Shown: piece after piece, positions 51,083 to 62,121 of the stretch | Position numbering within the stretch: position 1 is the first letter of the stretch | Layout of the letters: each line of letters starts with the position of its first letter | Program-made: the position numbers and the translations under genes | The notes under the pieces: generated by a model | Seen by the model: the letters and a program-made list of their open reading frames with translations, nothing else | Database searches by the model: none | Told to the model about the DNA's origin: nothing | Source: Dicaeum eximium | Lineage: Eukaryota > Chordata > Aves > Passeriformes > Dicaeidae | Length of the DNA stretch: 64,000 bases | Direction of reading: 5' to 3' | Assembly (NCBI GenBank): GCA_013396995.1 | Contig: VWZP01005851.1 | Span: 763,406-827,405, forward strand

Positions 51083-51689
51083 AAGAGGCATCTTGCCAGA
51101 GAATCTATAGGGCAAGAGATTATTTAGTCATTAGGGCCAAACAACATCCTCTTTAAGAAGGCAAGTGCAAAATTACCTTTCTACTGCAGCACTGGGAATG
51201 TTACTACACTAGGATCCTTCTTTGCACAGGATGCAGCAGATGATTTGCTTCAAATTGGTGCTAAAAATTACGTGAAAATTTCAGGAAGACCTTGTCATAG
51301 CCACTGGCAGGTGGAATTCAACACATACAAATGCAAATCCATTCCTTACACCTACTAGGATAGGCTCAGAGTTACTGCTAACACTGAGGAATAAAGTATA
51401 TATCTCATAACAAATAGTATGTGAAATTATCATCTTAGTGCTCAGTACTGTTCTGCTGAGGCCTTTTTATTTGTTCTGGCCTTTTTATGTCAGAAAAGAT
51501 ATAGAGGGGAGGAACAAAGTTGAATAGCAGTGCAGAGTAGCTTCAACACAAGAGAAGCACCACTCTTATACCTGAAAAAGGAATGAGGCATGGCCTTACA
51601 ACAGATATCATAAAGGACACAGAACTCAGGATGATAGCTGGAAAGGCTCTTCCAGTGAAGGAACTGGAAAGTGTCAAGTAAAGGCAGAG
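51083..51689. other. Unannotated interval
   Basis: No gene recognised. Minus-strand frames at 51490-51794 overlap in two phases and run through the poly-A tract that opens the following CR1; they are chance frames. Confidence 0.35.
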
Positions 51690-52017
51690 TTCCAAAAAAA
51701 AAAAAAAGGAATTTTGTTTCACACTCCACATAGCTAAGCTGTGGGTTTCCTTGACACGGGATGCTGTGGGCAAACAAAGTTTATATAGGTTCAAAATGAA
51801 TTGGACAAAGTTAAGAAAATTCTCTCAGGGTTTATTAGATGTAAAAAATGCAGCCTTTCCTTTGGGAACAACAAATCACTGGAATCTGTGAGAGCATCGG
51901 GTGATGTACCACCACATACTTATTTTGTTCTTATACTTTCCCTGCACACCTTCTACTGATGGCTGTCAAAGGCAAGATCCTGGGCAAGGCAGGCCTTTGA
52001 TTTGATTTGATTTGATC
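51690..52017 (+). mobile_element. Ancient CR1 LINE, 3' region
   Basis: After an A14 run (51694-51707), the sequence follows an old CR1 subfamily in order: TTTCACACTCCACATAGCTA, AGCTGTGGGTTTCCTTG, CACGGGATGCTGTGGGCAAA, TAGGTTCAAAATGAATTGGA, TTTATTAGATGTAAAAAATG, GGAACAACAAATCACTGGAA, ATCGGGTGATGTACC, ACATACTTATTTTGTTCTTA and CTACTGATGGCTGTCAAAGG, then AAGATCCTGGGCAAGG. The last part, where family members read GGACCTTTGGTCTGATCC, has become a (TTTGA)4 microsatellite (51996-52015). It is plus-strand, 5'-truncated and diverged. Confidence 0.8.
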
Positions 52018-53329
52018 CTTAATGCCTTGTTGCTTTTTAAGACAGTCTCTGTGCATAGGAGATCTCCCCCCTGTGCTACTGCTGGGACAGGAGTTTAGTT
52101 GCTGCAAGTGGTTTTCAAGGCTGTCTTCCCTCAGTGTTGATACTGAAGAATTTCCTTTGCCTGTTAACAACAGACTGGAGCCTACACACAGCCCAGGAGG
52201 GAGAGCCCTCCCTCCACACCTCTGCCCTGCTGCTGCTTGACATGGCACACCTGTGTCAGTGGAGGAGCTTTGGAAGACAAATTACATGGGGAAGGGACAT
52301 TCATTTTTCAGTAGCTTAATACAGAGAGAGACCAAGATGAATGGAACTGATTTCCAATGTTACCCTGGAGATGTAGAAAGCATATAGAGATGGTCATATA
52401 ATGTTCATCTAGTGGTCTCTACAGTGTAAGCACAACTATTGTTTTATGACTCAAAACAGTTAGATTTTTGTTAATTTATTTTTTGTGTTTAAAAACTCCT
52501 TTGGGAGGCCTGTGAAGCAGAATATATGTGATTTTTTCAGCCTGTTGTGATGCCTGAGTTTCTGCAGAAGACTGTCACTGGATTTTTCTAAAGATGCTTT
52601 TTTTTCCCACTCAGATGAGAAGGAGACAGGTTGGTTGTAATCAGTTACTCAGCCTGTCAGCTTTCCATTCTGGAAATCTGGCTGTTACACTAAACTAAAA
52701 CATCAGACCCAACCCTGATGAGTGCCAGAACCTGGGCTAAGGAATGCACGAGGGAGGAAAGTGGTACAAGTTTGTGCAATCTGAAAGGTCAGAGAGGCAA
52801 GACACAGAGAAAAGATGGCCTTGAGTAGGGTTGCCAGATGCAAATTTCTAATCCAAGGGAATTAAGAATGTTTTTATTTGTGTTGCTTTTCTCACAAAGA
52901 TGGTATTTTCATTTTCAGCTATAAAAGAGATCTGCCAGAGGTGGGGACCTCTGGAAACCTTCTGAACTGGTGCATGCAAGAAACCACTGTGGGAAAACCT
53001 CCAATGACTGATTTATTTCCTAACAGTCAGCAGGCTTGAAACAGGTAACAAATACTGAACGTAGATATGGGATGACACCACAGCTATCCAAACCACACAG
53101 CCAACAAAATAACTGTCCACAACAAAAGAGCAGAGAAAAGGGGCAGTTTTCTGCTGTGCTTTGTGCATTAACACTCTGCAGAGCAGATGGTAGGCTGACA
53201 TAATGGATTATTGTATAAAATTCGCTGTCTTTTCTTCTATTCCTTTTGCAACCTGTACCTTTCAATTACTGTGTCTCACTGTTATTCAATGCTAAACTTC
53301 TTTCAGCAGATTATTGTACTTGATTACTT
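52018..53329. other. Unannotated interval
   Basis: No gene recognised. Frames of 60-105 codons on both strands around 51931-52319 overlap one another and partly the CR1; I take them as chance. Confidence 0.35.
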
Positions 53330-53349
53330 GTCTGTACTTGAGTACAGAC
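53330..53349. repeat. Perfect 9-bp inverted repeat
   Basis: GTCTGTACT and AGTACAGAC (53330-53338 and 53341-53349), separated by two bases. Near-perfect palindromes of this type favour cruciforms rather than RNA hairpins because the loop is too short. Confidence 0.8.
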
Positions 53350-54189
53350 TTTTTGTTACATGGTATACATCTTATAGGATTATGAGGTCTGTTCATGAAG
53401 GGCACAGCAGCACAAATAACAATACAACTAGAGGTAGAAAAATTAATCATAAACTACTTTTTAAATTAAATCATTATCTCAATGCATTCTGTAGTGATGA
53501 ATTTTAATGAGAAAATGCCATCTTGGAAATACAGTACTGTATGTTAAATGAGTAATGATAGTAAGGGGACGTTGATGCAAAGAGACTGAATATCTCATAT
53601 TGAACACTTACAGGGTCTGATTCCAGACTTGAAAAGTGATTGCCTGTTAGAAGAAAAATACTTTTTTGCTTTATCATTCAAGGAATTCACAAGCGGGAGA
53701 TGCAGCCAATGAAGACATTTCAATGCGAGTAGAGTATTTATAGGAAAAAGTAATATTACCTTACTTGATTTGCAAACACCCTCATTTAGAGTTCTCTGAC
53801 ATTCAGTGTTAACAGATCGGCCTGGATTGCAGTAATCAGCTCAGTTACAAAAGGCTTCTGCTATATATAACACAAATGGTACAGAAGGTGCTGTTCTCAG
53901 CAGGCAAACGTAAAACCAGGTGAAAGAGCAATGATACACAAGTACAGCCTGGGTGATCACAGCTAATAACAAAAGCATGTGACTTCAACCAAAGTTTTAA
54001 GAAAGAAACTTTCTACCCTAGTACAAATAGTGGTGATGCAGGTGGACCATATCTAATAGTTCTACCTGCAGAAAATTATTTCGATGCATCTGCACATGCC
54101 TTCCAGTTTGGCAACTCTTAGATCTGTGTGTGCGAGACAGAGAACCTGGTTCCCCCTTCAGCAATACAGTGAAAGAAACACAGATGAGA
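53350..54189. other. Unannotated interval
   Basis: About 840 bases of AT-rich sequence without a recognisable gene, transposon or repeat. Confidence 0.35.
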
Positions 54190-54213
54190 CTTTAGACCTG
54201 CTTAGGTCTAAAG
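54190..54213. repeat. Perfect 10-bp hairpin
   Basis: CTTTAGACCT and AGGTCTAAAG (54190-54199 and 54204-54213) around a GCTT loop. Confidence 0.8.
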
Positions 54214-55031
54214 ACAGTAGGAAGCTGATTCTGTGATGGATAAAGCACTTCCCTTTACAAACGTTTTGCTTTTTTGATAATTTGTAGTGAGCACTGCATA
54301 GCACACTGAGCATGCATGTTGTCAGCATGGTAGCACTGGAACAGACAAACACAACCCAAATTACTTAATTTGCCTTGAGTGTGCACCTAGAGCTCTGCAA
54401 GAAGCAAGGCTTTCTGCTGCATTGACAAATATCAACTTAACTGAAGCTCTCCTTCTCTTCTTAGTGAAGTTCTCTCATTGGGGATAGATTTCTCTCTTCT
54501 TTTGAGGGGCGGTTGGGGATGTAACATATTGAACAGACTTAAAAATGAAAATAAAAATGTTGCAAACATTTTCCCTGACATTTCAGTGGAAAGTTGCTGA
54601 GCTGGTTTTGATCTGCAAAATTTATTCTGATTTTTCTCAAAGCAGGAGAAAAGTGTGTTCCTGTTGTAGAGAGCTGTGACTTTCTTACAGCATACCTCCA
54701 AAAGCCTACCTACTCTACTCACTTACAAGGCAGCCCAGGTCACCTCCTACACATCATGGGAGAACAGACAAGTATTTATTCTTCTTGCACTTGCTTAAAG
54801 TAGAGGAAATGGTACAATTTTGTAAGGCTTTTTTTTATTTTATTTTTATGTATCAGATCAAAACATAGACCCAGACCTTACTTTAAATGGATTTGTGTGT
54901 CAGCTTCTAACTTCCAGCAGAGATGTTAGTGGCAAAGCAGATTAGAAAACTGAAAAAGCAGTAGGTGAACAGGAGTTCATACAAAGAAGGTTGGGAAAAT
55001 ATCCAAGCGAGCGGCATCAGCAAGAGAGTTT
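54214..55031. other. Unannotated interval
   Basis: About 820 bases; a 96-codon minus-strand frame (54432-54722) shows no familiar motif. Nothing else seen. Confidence 0.35.
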
Positions 55032-55049
55032 ATAATTTAATTAAATTAT
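55032..55049. repeat. Perfect 18-bp AT palindrome
   Basis: ATAATTTAATTAAATTAT is its own reverse complement. It contains TTAATTAA and resembles binding sites of paired homeodomain dimers, but an all-AT palindrome in AT-rich DNA is not strong evidence. Confidence 0.85.
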
Positions 55050-58000
55050 GAAAAGAGTAATGGGTCAAGTGATGAAAACAACAATACAGCCTTTCAAGGC
55101 AATGAGAATTAGAGAAGCCATCTTCCAACTCACAAAAAATCAGTCCTTCATTCCAGTAACACAAGAGCAATTGTAAATTCTGTTGATTGAGTTTGCATGC
55201 AGTGAGATATTAGATTTGCTCTAAGCTCTGCAATGCCTACTTTAGCAACTGTGCCACAAGTGCACAGTGAATATTCTGAATAATTCTATGCCCATAGGAT
55301 GCCTATGAACAACAAGTGTGAGCTGAGATCACCATACAAAAATGAACTATGAAAATGTTAGGATTGTCCAAAAGTTTCATTTTTCTTCATCTTTTTACAT
55401 CACTAAGATACAGGCTGTCAAATTTAACACAGGCCAGTAATTGCTGTGTAGACACCACAGAAGCAAAACCATCCCTGATTTCTAATGGCATCTCAGACTA
55501 AGCCCATTCTGCAGCTCTTCCTCCCCTGCCTCTTACCTTGTTTTTCCCTTCATTCCCCATGAACAGAAGGGGCCAGCTCCTGATTGTCCCATACAGAGTT
55601 TTAGGAGTAAAATTTCTTTTGGTTCTCAAAATATTTTTCCTTTTTCTGAGTTGCTTTATAGCTGTTGTTTGCTTTGCTTTATACAACTAAATTTCTTCAC
55701 ATCATGACAGCTTTGAAGAAAGTATGCAAGAAGAAAGCAAGTGAACTTTTAATATACATGCAACAGCATTGCCTGATCTGAGGTTTTAAACTGGCTTAAG
55801 TGTCATAGCCCTTTTCTGATGCATTTTTAAAAAACTGCCAGTGGTCCAGAGATTCACTGGAGTTTTAGAGTATTATCCTGCTCACAGTAATAATACTGTT
55901 ACTGCAATTTATGATAATTAGAATTTATCAGATATTTAGTCAATAAGCCTTTAGTCACTTACTTTGACTGTTAGCAAGATGGAGTTGACTGTCCAGACCA
56001 CTGAGCTATTTGTGGTGCTTCCTGTTTCATTTCTTCATCTCCTTGGCACCACTGTTTTGCTCAGGAGTTCAAAATCACTCATAAAACATAAACAATTGCC
56101 AACAGTTTGTATATGGGGTAGTAATAATAATAACATGATAGAATGAGGATTTTTGAGCTTGGAAACTCTAGTCTTAGAAGAAAGCAGCAGGATAGATCTA
56201 ATTAGACTGTGCCAAAAGAGTAAAGTGATAGGGATACTAACAGCAAATATCTTCTCCTAGACCCCACTGACATGAAATCTAGGATTTAATTAAGGAAATC
56301 AACACACCATGGAATGAAGTAAATGAACCTCCAACAGAAAATGAACTGATTTAGTAACAGTTATGGGAGATGTTTTGTCTTGTGTCCACATGGTAGTCCT
56401 GGGCCAAAAGCTTCCTTAAACTTTCTTTGGGTTTTGAATGCTATTGCAGAGAGATGAAAAAAGGATCTATCCCTGCACTAATCTTTCTTACAACTGCAGC
56501 CCTATAAACTTTGTCTCTGTCTTCAGCAGTCCTTGATCAGTGACTACTTTACTGGTGATGAAAAGACTTGGAAGAGTAGTTGTCTAACCACCTGATCAAA
56601 CCATCTTAGTTAGATCTAGAGCTAAAATATAGTAATAATAATATATCAGCAGTAGTGGTTTAATTTATATAATTAGTTTGTTACATTTTGGCTACAGTGC
56701 TAAACAGGATATTTTGATCATCTAATGCAAGAGGCTGCATTATGTTCTTCAAGTGTTGTAATAAGCTGAATTGCTAAAATCCTTCAGATTTTTCTTCTAT
56801 CTGGACTTCAGTGGTTGATAGAGAAAGCTGCTAAGACAGAAGAACAAGACATTCCCACATGAAAAATATGAACAACAAGTAGCAGAGGACTGTGTTTGAT
56901 GCATGAAAGAGCTACAAATACTGAGCAGATAAAGTGAGGCTTATTATCTCTTACTTCGTGCTTCAGGAGTTTGAATATGCTAAGAGACTCAAGAGTTGAA
57001 GTGCTGTAGCAGGAGTAATCTGGAGAGCAAGAAACATTGCCTAAGTGCCAGGACTGCCAGGCTGTCACATTCCTACCTGGGCTGGCTCTCAGACAGAAGC
57101 GTGGCCAGAGGTCTGCAAGTGTCTTGAATACTGTGCATACCACCAACAAACTCAGAAAATGTTAATGCTCCAAGGGTTGGGATGGTTTTTTTAACTATTC
57201 TTTATTTACTATTATTATTTTTTGTAAATAAAATTTCAATCATTGTAGTTAATATCCAGGGTTTATGGTGGCTTCTTTTGCCTGTAATTATAAGATATCC
57301 AGGCTGGGAATATATTACTTGAGGAATGCGGGTGGGGTAGAGTATCTGTTTTTTCCTCTAAATTCTTAATCAAGTTTCCTGTTGCTTAATGTTAAATACT
57401 GAGCAAGGTGGGAGCCAGTATCTCCTGTAGTTTGAGAACAAGTAACTTTTCTCATGGTAAGAGTCTCCACAGCTTTCCCATGAAAGCAAGCAAGCTTCTT
57501 GCTGTGGGTAAATGGGCGCAGTTCCTCTCAAGTCAATGAAAATCTGGCTTTAAGGAATTATTTAGCAAGTGTTTCTTGTTTTGAGTATTTTCCTTTTTTA
57601 GACCTTTTGTCACTTCTGGTCAGTCAAACACTTCCAGCAAGCCAGGAACACTCTGTTACAGAGCCACTGATACAAATTGTCCCAGCTAATGCAATATTAA
57701 ATGCAAAAGAACTTTACAGTTCTGCGATGTGCTTTCAATCTGAAAGAAGCTCATTTTTGTTAAGGAACATGACAGGGGTCTGGAAACTGTTGTCATATGA
57801 GATTTAAAAATATGTTGTACAACAAAGATCTTAACTTTTCAGAGTTTGGGATGTTTTGGAGAGTGGCCTAGTACTTTTCTGGTTTTTTGTTTTGGGATCA
57901 ACTACCCTTTGTTTGGTGGGCTTTCTTTCATTTCTAAAGCTACTTACAGTTCCATATTTTTTTCTTCAAACCTTCCCACTTTTCTAAAACCCCAAGATAC

Positions 58001-61000
58001 ATTATGGGCTCCTGACTAAATTCAGGATATATGTGTGGGGCCAAGCCTGTTCTCTTACATGCTGCTGTAAAAAAGGTCAGCTTTCTGTCATTCACTTCTC
58101 CCCTTCCTTTTCTGTTTCTACATGAATCACTTCATTGGCAGGCTATAATTTATAGTTTCCTCCCTGTAATATAAGTGCAAATGGTTCATTTTACTGACAT
58201 AAATTATATGCAAAGGACATGCTTAAAGTTGATCAGGCTTACAAGCCTGCTCTTACAGCCTTAATTTGTACCTTATACAAGAAGAAAAATAGTAAATGAA
58301 AAGATAATGGCATAAGGGAGTATGACAATTAAAATAGGTGGGAAGAGAGGAGAGAGATCTCATTCTTGGAAACATTTTCCTTGGAAACTTAATTAACTCT
58401 AGATGAATCCCACACAAATAAAATAATTTTCAATTTATCTTTCAGTGTGTTAACTCTGTATTTTTTGGTGAAATAAAAGAGAAATAAGTATATAGCCTTT
58501 AATAATTATATAATCACCCTTCTGAACATGAAATTAAAGAAGAGAAAAGAAAACAAATCAAAAGACCCTAAACAAAAAGAAGTGAAATGAGAAGAATTGT
58601 GTATTGAAATTTGGGATAGGGAGCCAGCAGCAGTGCAGCAACATGTCTGGGTAAAGCAGGAAACCCCAAATCCAGTGAGCTGCCTTGTAATTTAAGATGC
58701 TGATCTCAGTGCCTGTAACGCTAGTAATGTGTCATTTCTGGAAGTTAGGATGACACAAAACCTGTGTGGGAAGGAGGGAAAGCAACCTGCAATGTGGGAT
58801 TGTTTGCCTTTTAATGAAGGATAGCTGAGAAGTTAATTGTACCTATGGGTTTTAGATGAATGCAAGTAACCTGATCCTGTGAAATCTGTGGATGAAGTTC
58901 ACCCTTCAGCTTCCTGTGAAGCTTGGCATGGGGGCTGCTATTGTGCACTGAATCACAGGAGACACCAGTGCCTGGAAGGCAGCAGTTAGCCCTTGTTTGC
59001 TTTCATCAGTCAGCCCCAGAGCTGTGATTAGGGTTCTCCCCAGATCATTCATGCTTTCTGTAGGAATAACCAGCATCACTGTATGATGCATCTTTCTGTT
59101 AGTAGACCAACTACTGTATTACTTGAAATTCAATTTTCTTATTTTAGGTATTGCTTGGAAACTTCAACTCATGTGCTTTAAGGAAAAGCAGCCACTACAT
59201 TCCCCTACCAAAGTGAGTGTACTGGTGTTAGATTTCACTGTCTTCTTCAGTGCCAACGTAAGTAACATCAGTCCTGTTAGGACAAGGGACTTGGAGATCT
59301 GTGTGAGAATCATCACAGAGGGAAACACTACGGACTACTTCTACCAAAAACATAATTTGCTTCACAAAGCAAATCATCATCTGGCTTTTTCTTTGTAACC
59401 CAACTCAATTCTTAATTAACTTTAAAATACCTTTGGCAACTCCTTCCCGGATATTTTAAAACAACAGGGAGAAAAGTCTAAATTGTCTAGCATGGTATGC
59501 TTTCCAAACATCTAATTAGAAAGTGGTGGGTCATTTAAAAAATAACCACCTTGACAATAAGAAAGAAATTAGTGCTAATTGTAAGCATTCTATACAACAA
59601 TTTTCTCCGAAATAATGCTCCCAAATATCTACTGGAAATCTAGCAGCTTCTCCAGACATAATGGACTCAGTTTGCTCCCTGGTGTTCATACTCTTCTGTT
59701 GAGGTTGGTGGCCATGAAATTTATGACATGAACGTACTCTGTCTTTTCCCATTATACCTCAGAAGTAGGAAACTGCAGCAATGGAGAACATATTCAAAAA
59801 TGCACCCCTATCAGAACCTGCCTGCTTGGTTGCCAGAGTCAGAAAAACGCTCCCAAGGTAGACAGACCATCAGTTAGCACAGCGTGGCTTGCAGCAGCCT
59901 GCATGTAAAAGACTCCTATTAAGCAGAGTCTGAAAGTGTTGACTTAAAGCTGTAGAAAACAAATAAAGTCTTTTTCTGTTCTTCAAGAATATTCCTGTTG
60001 GACTATAGAAGCCAAATGATGCTTCTTTTGAGCAGCTCCCTCACAAGTAACCCCAGCCTGCTGATTGCACCTGTTTTGCCCTAGAGCAAAGCATGAAAAT
60101 GAAGCATAGTTTCTCTTTTCTGAAGAAACTCATAAAAATCCCTCCTAGAAATGCTGTTTAAACATGAAAACTGGACAGTTATTCTTCTGCAATTTCTAAA
60201 ATCTCATAGTCCCAGCAACAGGCTCAACACATCTGGTTTCCAAAGGCTGGCATTGGTGTGTCATATCTATAAAGTAGATTATAGAACTCTTGCTTAAAGG
60301 AGTAACTACCATTAAAATAGTAGGGACCTTTATCTGGCAATATCAGAACTGTATTGCTTTCCTTCATTTTTACTTCTGCAGCATGAATGAAGAAATTCCT
60401 GTGAATTGTTGATCTGTTTCAGAGCCACTTTAGACAGAACATCACAGTCCTGGGTGAAACCTTGGACCGAGCTTATCAGTGGAAAAATTCCCAAGACAGC
60501 ACGATATTTAGTTTAAGATCCCAGTTTCTATAACCTTATGAGCTCACTGTAGATGGGATATAGGTACTGTAGCTCTGAAGCCCTTTCTTCCTTTTTGATT
60601 TTTGTTAGCATGGATCAAAGACAATCTTGACACAACTTAGTTTTCTTTTATTATCACTCATTGACAATAATGTTGTGCTGTGAAGCCAAGGCCAAAAGGA
60701 AAAGAAGAATAAATTACAATCACTTATACTAGAAATTAATTCAGGATCTCCTTTGTGATTCAGTTAGGTATACTGCTAAAATTCACAGCGAACTTATTTA
60801 TTTTAAATTTTTTGAGATAGTTCTAGAAAAAGCAGCTTAAAATGGCTTTTAAAATTTCCAGGAAACAACCATGTTCAAAGCACTGTTTTGGCTTGATAGA
60901 ATATTTTTAAAGGAAATTGAGATCTTTCTTTTACAAAAAATTTAAAGTCAGTTAATTTAGGCTGAAACATAAACCCAGATTGAAGATAATGGAACAAAAC

Positions 61001-62023
61001 AGATTAATTTTATAGAATCAGAGAGGGAAGATTCATACTGAAACAAGCTGACAACATAAATAATAAGTCATTAAAGATTTTGGTTCACCTGAATGCACTT
61101 TTGTTTTAATCAGAGAGCATTGTCCACTTGCATACTGATGGTTATTTCAGATTGTAGTCTCCACGGACAATTCTGAAAACAGTACTATTTTTTAGCCAAG
61201 GGTAGAATAACTGAGTGCAATTCTCTCTTGATTTACATGGAGTCACAACAGTGATATTAGATTAAGTTAACTTGGAAATTTAGCCTATTTAGTAGTGGTC
61301 AGCTATGTGTATTGCTCAGCTCCACTACACTGTTCAAGGTTCAGAGGAAATGAACATGGAAATGTAAACCTCTGGTTCAGTTGCACACTGTTAAAAGATT
61401 AAGTTTCATCTTTCCTTCCACTAAACAAGTATAAAGTCAGTTCTTATTAGCAGCGCAATCATGTCCTTTGCATTTTACCAAATAGCAAGTATTTTCAGTC
61501 AGTGTTTAATGTGCTTGCTCTTCTAACTGCTACAAACGATCTCGTTCAACCAGATAAACCAGTCAAAAATAGCATTCAAATAATGCTATTTGCTTTCTCC
61601 AGTTAGCTCAGGAACTCTGTCTCATTATGGTGGGATGTTATGTGGAGCTACACTTACCAATTCCAATGTTATTTTATGTATCTATCAAAAGTACTTGTTT
61701 ATCTGAACCTACACCAAGCCAAATTCATCCCATCACTGAAGTGGTGTCACATCCAAGAGCAAAAATCTCAGAGTATTATAGGGGACCTTTCCACTAACTT
61801 CATCCTGTGCTGGCCTGAGCCTTTATTTAGCAATTTTCCTGAATGATGAAAAAGGGAAAAAAAAGCATGTGTCTTCTCCTGGCAGCCAGAAAGCATCTTG
61901 TCTGCCTCTCCTTCAAAGTTGCAAACAATAATTCTCCTTTATAACTATGTATTGTTTCTGGCAATAATTATGGATATAAAGCCAGATAAATTTGGTGTAA
62001 ATTAGCAGCACTCTGTGAAGTCA
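55050..62023. other. Long unannotated AT-rich interval
   Basis: Seven kilobases without a supported gene or transposon. Frames reach 113 codons (56808-57149, minus), without known motifs. One exon-like segment, 59148-59212, lies between TTCTTATTTTAG and GTGAGT and is open in two frames; see findings. Confidence 0.35.
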
Positions 62024-62121
62024 CTGGAGCTGTGCCAGTATATACCAGTTGAAGGAATGGCACATAATGTGATGTTCTGGAGTTGTGCCAATATATACCA
62101 GCTAAAGGCATGGCCCATAAT
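62024..62121. repeat. Imperfect 53-bp tandem duplication
   Basis: CTGGAGCTGTGCCAGTATAT at 62024 returns as CTGGAGTTGTGCCAATATAT at 62077, followed in both copies by ACCAG(T/C)T(A/G)AAGG.ATGGC.CATAAT. The copies differ at several sites, so the duplication is not recent. The unit recalls an ancient repeat of reptiles and birds (GTCAATGGAGCTATGCCAGT...ACCAGCTGA), which I cannot name. Confidence 0.75.

Noticed and set aside
51694..51707. A14 run considered as the tail of a processed pseudogene
   Set aside because: The upstream sequence is not coding-like, and the run sits at the start of an ancient CR1 segment where family members also carry an A-rich stretch.
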